Shown here: positions 47,124-53,955 of the stretch, piece by piece
How positions within the stretch are numbered: position 1 is the stretch's first letter
How the letters are laid out: the number at the start of each line of letters is the position of its first letter
NCBI GenBank assembly: GCA_024226735.1
Contig: JAAELL010000101.1
Location: forward strand, 1-53,955
DNA from: a bacterium
GTDB lineage: Bacteria > Planctomycetota > UBA1135 > GCA-002686595
DNA: 53,955 nt
Direction: 5' to 3'
Made by a program: the position numbers and the translations under genes
The notes under the pieces: generated by a model
What the model saw: only the letters and a program-made list of their open reading frames with translations
Told to the model about the DNA's origin: nothing
Databases searched by the model: none

Positions 47124-47603
47124 TCAGAACGTCACGCTGCGTCCGTCGGTGAAGTTGTTGGTGTTCGCGACGTCGCGGTACGAGCACTGGAAGTTGAGCG
47201 TCTCGCCGAGCATGACCATCTGGCTGCCGGGCGTGTTCGTCGGCAGGTCGGTCAAGTCGACGCGGATCGTGCCCTCGGGGCCCATGATGAAGGGCAGGAG
47301 GCTTTGGTCGCCCGTGAAGGCGTTGGTCGAGGGGATCGCGGCGTTGCCGGCGAACAGGTCTTGGCCGCCGCCGTTGAAGCGCGCACCTCCGTTGCTGCCG
47401 ACGCGCACCGTGCCCGCGGAGAGCAGGGTGTTGCCGATGGTCGTCGTGATGTCGACCTCGCCTTCGTCGCCGAGGGAAAGGGCGGTGCCCGTGCCCGAGA
47501 TGTCGACGAATGCGCCAGGCATCGTGTCGACGATCGTGATCTGAGCAGAAGCCGAGCTCGCGGCCGCGATCAGGCAGGCGGCTATCAGAGAAACGTGTCT
47601 CAT
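47124..47603 (-). CDS. Small secreted protein with NFQ-YRD C-terminal motif
   Basis: A 159-residue protein with signal peptide RHVSLIAACLIAAASSASA. The rest is beta-rich, with VDISGTGTALSLGDEGEVDITTTIGN (47420-47500), GGGQDLFAGNAAIPSTNAF, and LLPFIMGPEGTIRVDLTDLPTN. It ends LGETLNFQCSYRD...NNFTDGRSVTF, the same ending style as the proteins at 33610 and 50901. No family is recognised. It is divergent from the SGNH hydrolase, and a perfect 22-bp palindrome lies between the two starts. Confidence 0.7.
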   Translation of the reverse strand: MRHVSLIAACLIAAASSASAQITIVDTMPGAFVDISGTGTALSLGDEGEVDITTTIGNTLLSAGTVRVGSNGGARFNGGGQDLFAGNAAIPSTNAFTGDQSLLPFIMGPEGTIRVDLTDLPTNTPGSQMVMLGETLNFQCSYRDVANTNNFTDGRSVTF

Positions 47604-47633
47604 GGGAAGAGCCTCGTGGTCAGGGAGCCGGAT

Positions 47634-47655
47634 TGCGACAAACTAGTTTGTCGCA
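47634..47655. promoter_or_regulatory. Perfect 22-bp palindrome, operator candidate
   Basis: TGCGACAAACT followed directly by its exact reverse complement, with ACTAGT at the centre. It sits 31 bp upstream of one divergent start (47603) and 141 bp upstream of the other (47796). An operator for a dimeric repressor is a reasonable reading. No regulator gene is adjacent. Confidence 0.5.
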
Positions 47656-47795
47656 GCGGCCCCATGATCCGAGAGAAACGCTGGCTGGCGCAATCCGCAA
47701 AAGGTGGCGCATGTCGCGCGACTCCTGCCGCCCCGGGTCGGGACGCACCGGATCCCGTAGACTCCGCGCCAACGCCGATCGATCGTCCGCACCCC

Positions 47796-49016
47796 ATGTC
47801 CCGCTGGATCGCCCTCTCCATCTCGAGCGTCGTCTCACTCCTCGCCCTCTGGCTGTTCCTCGAGCTGCGCTCGCCCCACGCGCCGGACGTCACGCTCATG
47901 GAGGCCGATGTCGAGGGAGCGCGCGCCGCCCGGGACGCGCTCGCGGACCGTGAGCCGAAGATGGACAGCACTTCTCCTCCCGCACCGGCCGAGGTGGACG
48001 CGGAACCGTGGACCGCCTTTCCCTACCACGTTCCGCCCGAGTCGGCCTCGAAGCTCTTCCCGCAGCTACGGGTGAGCACGACGCGCTACGATGAATGGTG
48101 TGGATACGTGTACGAGCCAGGAATCGTCACGGGCAAGAAGTTCGCCGAGCACCCCAGCGGCGAGTACTCCAAGCGCGCCAACAGCCTCGGAATCCGCAGT
48201 GAACGCGAGCCACTCGAGTTCCCGCCCTCGCTGCGCGTCCTGGTTGCGGGCGACTCGCATGTCGACGGCGTGTGCAACGCGCCCGAAGGCTACCCCGCGC
48301 TCCTCGAGGAGCGCCTGGCCGGCCGCCTCGGAGAGAGTGTCGAGGTCCTGAACACGGGGCACGGCGGCTACACGTTCTACAACTACGTCGGCGTGCTCGA
48401 GCGCTTCCTGCACCTCGACCTGCGACCGGACGTGTTCGTCGTCACGATCTTCTGCGGGAACGACTTCACCGAGAACCTCGCGCTGACGCGCTTCTTCTCG
48501 ACTGTGAAGATGAAGCACCCGCCCAACCCCCGCTACCGGCTGCACGTCGACCGCCAGCGCGCGGCGAAGGGCCGGATGCGCGCCGCGCTCGCCCAGGGTC
48601 TGGGCACGACCGGCTACCTCGCGAGCTGGCCCGACGAGCTCGAGGGGATCCTCGCGACCGCGGTCGAGCTCATGGCGTACGCGCGCGCGCGCTGCGACGA
48701 GCACGGCGTCGAGCTGCTCGTCGTCGCGTTACCGTCCCCCATCGAGCTTCCGGATCGAACCGATGGTGAGCTCGTCCAGAGCGCCATGGAGTTCGCCGAG
48801 ATCGAGGCGGCGGACGTCGCGCGCCTCACGCGGCTGAGGACGGACTTCGTGGCGGCCCTGCGCGAGCGCGGAATCGCGAGCCTCGATCTCTACGAGCGCT
48901 TTGCGTCCCACGACGAGCAGCTGTACTGGAGCCAGGACCTGCACATCAACCTCGCCGGGCATCGCGTTGCGGCGGAGCTGGTCGAGGCCGAGGTCATGCG
49001 GCTGATCGAGAAGTGA
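47796..49016 (+). CDS. SGNH/GDSL-type hydrolase, membrane-anchored or secreted
   Basis: A 406-residue protein from ATG 47796. The N-terminus RWIALSISSVVSLLALWLFLEL is a signal or anchor. Block I is VLVAGDSHVDGVC (catalytic Ser in GDS), block III is FCGNDFTEN, and block V is DLHINLAGH, giving the Asp-x-x-His pair. The Gly of block II lies in NTGHGGYTFYNYVG. It probably removes acyl or acetyl groups from a glycan or lipid outside the cytoplasm, as related SGNH enzymes do; the substrate is unknown. A longer upstream frame exists but lacks a plausible start. Confidence 0.85.
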   Translation: MSRWIALSISSVVSLLALWLFLELRSPHAPDVTLMEADVEGARAARDALADREPKMDSTSPPAPAEVDAEPWTAFPYHVPPESASKLFPQLRVSTTRYDEWCGYVYEPGIVTGKKFAEHPSGEYSKRANSLGIRSEREPLEFPPSLRVLVAGDSHVDGVCNAPEGYPALLEERLAGRLGESVEVLNTGHGGYTFYNYVGVLERFLHLDLRPDVFVVTIFCGNDFTENLALTRFFSTVKMKHPPNPRYRLHVDRQRAAKGRMRAALAQGLGTTGYLASWPDELEGILATAVELMAYARARCDEHGVELLVVALPSPIELPDRTDGELVQSAMEFAEIEAADVARLTRLRTDFVAALRERGIASLDLYERFASHDEQLYWSQDLHINLAGHRVAAELVEAEVMRLIEK

Positions 49017-49081
49017 TGGCGCCGTCCTGAGTCTTCATGGCCCACAACCTACAGGAGGCGGCGTTCGAAGCGGACTGCGGA

Positions 49082-50647
49082 CTATTCGCGCGCCGGCTTA
49101 CGCTCGCTCTTGCTGATCTTGCGCAGACGCTTCAGCGCGGCCTCCAGCACGGCATCGTGCTCGCTGTCGAACGCGCTCGCCGCGGCCTCGATGACGACCG
49201 CGGGAGCGATGCCGACGTGCTCGACCGGATTGCCCTCCGGGTCCATGTCGAGCCAGCGCGGGAGGTTGACGGTGATGCCGCAGTCGAGCTCGAGCCGGCG
49301 CGGGTTCGCGCTGGAGCCGGCGGTGCGATCGCCCATCGTCGTGACCTGCGGGCACTGCGCGAACATCAGCGCCATCGACTCGGCGGAGCTCATGGTGCGC
49401 TGGCCCTGCAGGAGCAGCACCGGCGCCCCGTAACGCCACGGACCGCGCGGCGCGCACTTGCGCTCGAGCTTGGGGCCGAGGCTGTCGTGCTTCGAACCCG
49501 AGCGGTATTGGTTCAGCGAATAGACGCGCTCCTCGTCTAGGAAGCGGCCGGCGACCTGCCGCGCGAGGAGCTCGTCGCCCCCGCCGTTGAAGCGCAGATC
49601 GACGACGAGCGCCCAGGTGTCGCCGAGACGCTCGAGCGCGGCGTCGACCTGCTCGCCGAGCTTCTGGTCGTTCAAACCGTGGATGCCGAGGTAGCCGATC
49701 CCGTCGTCGGTCCTGCCCCACATCAGGTTGTCCCCACCCTTCTGCCGCGCCCCGGCGAGAGCTTGTGTCGCTCTCCAGTTGCCGTTGAGCGGGCGATCAC
49801 GGGTGTAGCCCGGAACCCACTCCTCGCCCGCCTTGACCCACACGTGCAGGTCCTCGAGGTGCGCAAGCATGTCGGAGATCACGGCTGCGAGGGCGTATTG
49901 GGTGTCCGCATCGGCGGCGAGCTTCTTGTACCGCTTGCCGAGCTTCTTCCAGTTGACCTCGGGTAGCAGCACGAAGCCCGCGTACTCGACGTCGAAGGCC
50001 TTCCACACCTCGTCGAACGCCGCGGCGGCGTCCTTCGCTTTGATCGGCGGCGAGGGCGGAACGGGCTTGTCCTCGAACTCCGCGACGTACTCGAGCGTGC
50101 CTCCATTGCGATCGATGGCGTAAAAGCGGCGCTTGCCCTGCGCGGTGTCGACGTCGACCAAGCAGATGCCCGCCGGGACGATCGTCGGGTTGCCGGCTGG
50201 CGTCGACCACTTCCAACCGATCTTGTGCCGCGAGATGCGCACGGCCTCGGCGCGGCGCCAGGCGGAGCCGCGCCTCGCGACCGTCTTGGCGGGAAAGATC
50301 CTGCCGAGCTCGGACGGCGCGAAGCGCAGAAAGATCGCCTCGGTCTTCTCACCGTCGCCGACCTGGACCGTCCCGATCGTCGCCGGCTTCTCGGGGAACA
50401 CGGCGGCCCACAGGACGTTGGTCTCGTGCCGGCCGAGGGCGACCGTCGCCTTCTTGCACGAGAGCTCGAAGTCCTTGCCGAAGCTCACTTCGAAGGACTC
50501 GAGCTCCCAAACATCCTCGGCGCCGCACACGTGGAAGAGCCCGCTCCCGCTCGAGCTCATCGTGGCGGGGTAGACCTTCTGGAGATCCTCGCCAGCGAGC
50601 GCGAGGGCCGAGGCGACGAGGAAAGGAACGATCGCGAAGACGTGCAC
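49082..50647 (-). CDS. Secreted S41-family (C-terminal-processing-like) peptidase
   Basis: A 521-residue protein from GTG 50647, preceded by an excellent Shine-Dalgarno AAGGAGGTGA (minus strand, 50651-50660). The signal peptide is VFAIVPFLVASALALAGE. The N-terminal half is beta-rich. The C-terminal half is a tail-specific-protease fold: WKAFDVEYAGFVL, LEDLHVWVKAG, GIGYLGIHGLND, LVVDLRFNGGGDELLARQVAGRF, VLLLQGQRTMSSAESMALMF (candidate nucleophile Ser), and MGDRTAGSSANP. It lacks an obvious PDZ domain. The neighbouring 49017-49081 gap shows nothing recognisable. Confidence 0.88.
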   Translation of the reverse strand: MHVFAIVPFLVASALALAGEDLQKVYPATMSSSGSGLFHVCGAEDVWELESFEVSFGKDFELSCKKATVALGRHETNVLWAAVFPEKPATIGTVQVGDGEKTEAIFLRFAPSELGRIFPAKTVARRGSAWRRAEAVRISRHKIGWKWSTPAGNPTIVPAGICLVDVDTAQGKRRFYAIDRNGGTLEYVAEFEDKPVPPSPPIKAKDAAAAFDEVWKAFDVEYAGFVLLPEVNWKKLGKRYKKLAADADTQYALAAVISDMLAHLEDLHVWVKAGEEWVPGYTRDRPLNGNWRATQALAGARQKGGDNLMWGRTDDGIGYLGIHGLNDQKLGEQVDAALERLGDTWALVVDLRFNGGGDELLARQVAGRFLDEERVYSLNQYRSGSKHDSLGPKLERKCAPRGPWRYGAPVLLLQGQRTMSSAESMALMFAQCPQVTTMGDRTAGSSANPRRLELDCGITVNLPRWLDMDPEGNPVEHVGIAPAVVIEAAASAFDSEHDAVLEAALKRLRKISKSERKPARE

Positions 50648-50900
50648 GGCTCACCTCCTTGGTCAACTACGGAACGAAGATACTAACCGACGGCCCCCCC
50701 GCCACCGCGTTGCAGCACCGCAAGGCACTGCCCTACACGGACTCACCGATACCCCCATTCTGTACTGGGCATTCCCTTAGCTCGGGCGCGGGGCACGCCC
50801 CTATAGTGATGAGTACACCTAAGAGCCGAGCACCGGGACGGATCGTCAGAATCCGCGCGATCGGGTGCCGGCATGTTTGACCTCCCCAAGACGAAATCCA
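50648..50900. other. 253-bp divergent intergenic region
   Basis: Between the S41 peptidase (minus) and the IgGFc-like secreted protein (plus). It contains the peptidase ribosome binding site and an AT-richer piece around 50795-50825 (CCCTATAGTGATGAGTAC), which may hold a promoter. No further structure is clear. Confidence 0.3.
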
Positions 50901-53015
50901 ATGATTCGAGACCTGCTTACCTGCCTGACTCTCACGATGGCTCTGAGCCCGTTGGCCAGCGCCCAGCTCGATAACAAGGGCGACGACTTCATCGTCTCGT
51001 TTCTGCCCAACGTCCAGACGGGCGAAACCGTCCAGGTACACCTGACCAGCGACGTCGCGACGAACGTGACCGTGCAGTATCCGGTCAACGGCCCCTTCGC
51101 GCTCGACACGACCGTGGCCGTGGCTCCCGGCGCCATCACGATCGTCGATTTGCCTCTCAGCGCCTCGGAGGGCTGGACGGCGAACACGACCAGCAACAAC
51201 GCCGTGCACTGCTTCGGCGGAGACGACTTCGTCGTCTACCTGATCAACGTCGCAAACGTCAGTAGCGATGCCGGCCTCGGGCTCCCCATCGACGTGTTCA
51301 ACACCGAGTACATCGTCGTCGACTACCCGTCGCTGTCCAATTTCCGCAATCAGTTCGTCGTCTGGGCCGCATTCGACGGCACGCTGGTGACGATCACGCC
51401 CACGAACGACCTCGTGGGGCATCCTGCAAACGTTTCGTTCGACGTCCTGCTGAACCGCGGGGAGGGCTATCTCGCCGAGGCGACAGTAGGTGCCGTCGAC
51501 CTCATAGGCACGATCGTCTCGGCGGACCGGCCCGTCGGCATGACCAACGGGTGCGTGCCGACCGTGCCAGTCACCGTCACCGCCGCGGACCAGACCTTCG
51601 AGGTCGCCCAGCCGGTCCAGACGTGGGGTACGCAGGTCCTGGTGGCGAACCTGCCCGACCGTCCCACCGGAACGATCTACCGCATCGTCGCGTCACAGGA
51701 TGGCACGACCGTCACGCAGGACGGCGCCTTCTTGGCGACTCTGAACCGCGGCCAGTTCTTCGAGACGCCCGTGCTCCCGGGAAACCACATCTTCGCCGCT
51801 GATCTGCCCTTCTTCGTCGTCCAGTTCATGACGGGCAACTCCAGCCCGGGTGCGACGACCGGCGACCCGTCGATGGGCAACATGATCCCGTGCGAGCAGT
51901 ACCTCTCGGACTACACGTTCTCCACCGTCGGCGGCGCACAGTTCTTGCTGCACTTCTTGACGGTTATCGCCGACGACACGGACGTCGCCACGATCACGCT
52001 CGACGGAGCACCGATCGGAGCGGGCGCCTTCACTCCGATCCCCGGCAGCGGATTCTCGGTCGCGATCCTGCCGCTGACCGACGGCACCCACGCGACGTCG
52101 TCGAACGGCATCCACGGCATCACGGTCGAGGGCTACAACGGCTTCGACTCCTACCTCTACCCGGGCGGTGCCGCGTTCGAGTTCATCAACCCCACCGGTG
52201 ACGCCAACCCGCCGCTGTGCGAGATCATCAACCGGGCGGACAATCAGGCTGCCGACGGCACGGCGATGGACAACCGTCCCTCCGAGGACACCAACGGCAA
52301 CGGCATGCTCGACCCCGGCGAAGACCTGAACATGAACGGTCAGATCGACGAGGACACGGGCATCTTCTTCATCGAGCTGAAGCCGGGCTCGTCCAACATC
52401 ACGTTGACCGTCGACCCGTTCACTCCGGGAGACGGCGTCGTCATGTTCGTCGTCGACCTGATCGACCCCATGGTCCCGGGCTCGGGCGCGATCGGCATCA
52501 CCGACGGCGCGGGCAACGAGACATGCTGCGACGTGTCGCTGCGACCCGAGATCGGAACGAACTACTGCGGTCCCGCCGTCCTCAACTCGACGGGGCAGCC
52601 GGGCACGATGTCCGCGACCGGAAGCACGGTCGTCGCAGACAACGACCTGACCCTGACGGCGTCGCAGCTGCCGATCGGCGAGTTCGGCATCTTCCTCGCC
52701 GGTCCGAGCGACGGGCTCTTCGCGCCCGCCGCGAGCTGCGGAATCTTCTGCCTCAAGGGCGGCAACTCCGATCTGCTCGGCCGCTTCAACCGGCCGGGTG
52801 AGTTGTTCCAGGTCAGCCCGACTGGAACGGGGTCGCTCATCGTCGACCTCACCGACATCCCGATCGCGGGTGGCGCGCAAGGTCCCCCGGGACCGTTCTC
52901 GCGCGTGATGATGCCGGGCGACACCTGGAACTTCCAGGCGTGGTACCGCGACACCACGTCTGCCTGTGCGATGGGCAACAACTTCACCGACGCGGTGCAG
53001 CTGATGTTCCAGTAG
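50901..53015 (+). CDS. Large secreted protein with IgGFc-binding-like domain, EF-hand-like loop and NFQ-WYRD C-terminal module
   Basis: A 704-residue protein from ATG 50901 with signal peptide RDLLTCLTLTMALSPLASA. The first 430 residues follow the IgGFc-binding (PF17517-like) pattern of repeated beta strands: GDDFIVSFLPN, TEYIVVDYPSLSNFRNQFVVWA, AFDGTLVTITPT, ADRPVGMTNG. A Ca-binding, dockerin-like stretch DTNGNGMLDPGEDLNMNGQ lies near residue 470. The C-terminal module (about 553-704) begins YCGPAVLNSTGQPGTMSATG and ends MPGDTWNFQAWYRD...NNFTDAVQLMF. The protein is predicted to be secreted and possibly cell-surface or adhesive; function is not established. Confidence 0.82.
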   Translation: MIRDLLTCLTLTMALSPLASAQLDNKGDDFIVSFLPNVQTGETVQVHLTSDVATNVTVQYPVNGPFALDTTVAVAPGAITIVDLPLSASEGWTANTTSNNAVHCFGGDDFVVYLINVANVSSDAGLGLPIDVFNTEYIVVDYPSLSNFRNQFVVWAAFDGTLVTITPTNDLVGHPANVSFDVLLNRGEGYLAEATVGAVDLIGTIVSADRPVGMTNGCVPTVPVTVTAADQTFEVAQPVQTWGTQVLVANLPDRPTGTIYRIVASQDGTTVTQDGAFLATLNRGQFFETPVLPGNHIFAADLPFFVVQFMTGNSSPGATTGDPSMGNMIPCEQYLSDYTFSTVGGAQFLLHFLTVIADDTDVATITLDGAPIGAGAFTPIPGSGFSVAILPLTDGTHATSSNGIHGITVEGYNGFDSYLYPGGAAFEFINPTGDANPPLCEIINRADNQAADGTAMDNRPSEDTNGNGMLDPGEDLNMNGQIDEDTGIFFIELKPGSSNITLTVDPFTPGDGVVMFVVDLIDPMVPGSGAIGITDGAGNETCCDVSLRPEIGTNYCGPAVLNSTGQPGTMSATGSTVVADNDLTLTASQLPIGEFGIFLAGPSDGLFAPAASCGIFCLKGGNSDLLGRFNRPGELFQVSPTGTGSLIVDLTDIPIAGGAQGPPGPFSRVMMPGDTWNFQAWYRDTTSACAMGNNFTDAVQLMFQ

Positions 53016-53079
53016 GCGCGACGGACCTGTCCAGCGCTGGCGACTCAGGCCTCTGAAGTCGCCATCGCTGTCCACTGAA

Positions 53080-53110
53080 TAGCGCTCCCGCGTCCTCGAC
53101 GCGGGAGCGC
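53080..53110 (+). terminator. Strong intrinsic hairpin downstream of the 704-residue protein
   Basis: AGCGCTCCCGCGTC (53080-53093), loop CTC, then the exact complement GACGCGGGAGCGCT (53097-53110): a 14-bp perfect stem followed by TCGATTTGTC. It lies 65 bp after the stop codon. The following 53111-53269 shows nothing recognisable. Confidence 0.75.
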
Positions 53111-53269
53111 TTCGATTTGTCGCGATTCGCACCAGAGATCGCCGCCGGCCGCCCCGAGAACCGTCGAGCCTGGCGACGAGCCACCGCTCGCGCCGGCGAC
53201 CTCTCGCCGGCGGGCGTTGCCGTACGACCGGGCCCAACGCAAACGGGAGAGGTCCTTCGAAATGCGACA

Positions 53270-53802
53270 TGCTCGAGACGATACGCACCGCTCACAACGC
53301 ACCTGGTCCCGACGCACGGCGAGCGAGAGCAGCGCGGGAAACACGCGCTGGAAGTGCTCGTTGTCGTAGTTCTTCACGCACGCGAGGATCGGGTTGCGCA
53401 CCTGCAGGACGCGTACGGCGTGCTCGGGAGAGCGGCGGCTCGTCGTCGAATCCACCGACGTCGTCGAACACGCTCGCCCGCACCGCCATCGCACCGCCGC
53501 AGGCGAAGAGCGTCTTGCGCGCGAACTCGTGATCGGATCCGGGCGCCTCGCGAAACCCGTGCTGGACACCGATGCCGTGGAAGTTCATCCCGGCGCCCGC
53601 ACCGACGATGCTCGCGCCATCCCACGAGAGCATCTTTGCCCCGGTGGCGCCGCACTCGCCGCGCGCCAGGGGGAGACGAGCTCGCGCAGGAAGTCGGGCT
53701 CGACCCGTGTGTCGTTGTTCAGAAAGACCGGGACCCCGGGCTCGTGCGTCGCGGCCGCGCCCTGGTTGCAGCCGGCGGCGAACCCGACGCCCCCAGCGTC
53801 CA
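53270..53802 (-). pseudogene. Family 2 glycosyltransferase remnant, truncated by element E5 and frameshifted
   Basis: Read on the minus strand from about 53802: GGVGFAAGCNQGAAATHEPG, VFLNNDTRVEPDFLRELVSPW, then after a one-base shift near the C5 run at 53669-53673, GECGATGAKMLSWDGASIVG and LFACGGAMAVRASVFDDVGGFDDE. The E-D-x-D-L segment is then missing, and a third frame gives RVLQVRNPILACVKNYDNEHFQRVFP. The first about 60 residues, including the DxSxD region, are replaced by E5. It is clearly a broken GT2 enzyme rather than an active one, although the single-base shift alone could be an assembly error. Confidence 0.75.
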
Positions 53803-53955
53803 CTAGTGGTGTGACCGGCCGCTTTCGCGCGGTGGCGGCGTTGCCCCAAGACAGTATCTATCCCTGGTGTGAGTAGCACAGAGGCTACGCACAGAACCCG
53901 GCGCCTTGCCCCCACACGAAAGCGGCTCGGACAAATGCGCCGAACTTTCGACTCA
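53803..53955. repeat. Inverted-repeat element E5 (reverse orientation, runs off the window)
   Basis: It begins CTAG TGGTGTGACCGG. On the opposite strand it reads GGCAAGGCGCCGGGTTC, GTAGCCTCTGTGCTACTCAC and ATAGATACTG, the same core as E2, so it is the same family inverted. One end has lost part of its arm. The right end reads TGTCCGAG-like bases on the complement, then leaves the window. It abuts the GT2 remnant. Confidence 0.85.

Overview
This is a GC-rich bacterial stretch whose gene content points to the Planctomycetota. It has a planctomycete-type ECF sigma factor beside a Ser/Thr kinase with a sulfatase-modifying-factor (SUMF1) domain. It also has CRTAC1-like ASPIC/UnbV proteins, DUF1080 and Gfo/Idh/MocA sugar genes, a DUF6807 (PmoA-like) protein, a cytochrome c/DUF2231 pair and several large secreted proteins. 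Genus and species cannot be read from the sequence. I see no rRNA, tRNA, CRISPR array, phage module or transposase.

Layout. 1-1.8 kb: the end of a multi-pass membrane protein and a convergent NTF2-like lipoprotein, separated by an inverted-repeat element. 1.8-6.4 kb: a CRTAC1/TPR lipoprotein and a malic enzyme. 6.4-9.8 kb: a DUF6807 lipoprotein divergent from a heparinase II/III-like lyase. 9.8-13.9 kb: a very large DUF1570-type metallopeptidase followed by a frame-broken DUF1801 gene. 14.2-17.0 kb: a hybrid histidine kinase with three receivers. 17.0-21.4 kb (minus): a four-gene sugar cluster (dehydrogenase, isomerase/epimerase, MFS permease, DUF1080). 21.6-23.5 kb: small proteins, a GH113-like hydrolase and a dense block of hairpins and short repeats. 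23.5-28.0 kb: ECF sigma factor, kinase-SUMF1 protein and an orphan small protein. 28.0-33.6 kb: an operon of a GcvT-like methyltransferase, two PYROXD2-like FAD oxidoreductases and an ACR3 arsenite permease. 33.6-36.1 kb (minus): AT-richer secreted-protein genes that look rearranged, one with a broken frame at an 11-bp homopolymer. 36.3-40.6 kb: DUF1028 protein, DUF3052, a sigma/DUF4166 chimera, a class V aminotransferase and a gutted glycosyltransferase. 40.9-47.1 kb: cytochrome b562-like and cytochrome c/DUF2231 proteins, a VOC protein, and a nucleotidyltransferase next to an 1115-residue GHMP kinase-UDPGP pyrophosphorylase fusion. 47.1-53.0 kb: secreted proteins, an SGNH hydrolase and an S41 peptidase. 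53.3-54.0 kb: a decayed family 2 glycosyltransferase cut by another inverted-repeat element.

The most unusual signals are these. (1) Five inverted-repeat elements, about 167-187 bp where complete, are bounded by CTAG or variants of it. Three of them have their left CTAG on the stop codon of the upstream gene, and two decayed glycosyltransferase genes abut copies. (2) Shorter CTAG-bounded palindromes centred on GGATCC lie at other stop codons. (3) The kinase-UDPGP fusion has the reverse domain order of the known fucokinase/pyrophosphorylase enzymes. (4) A demethylation-like operon ends in an arsenite permease. (5) A sigma-factor/DUF4166 chimera and a poly-C-interrupted secreted protein are present. 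Several broken frames rest on one-base differences, so assembly indels remain possible.
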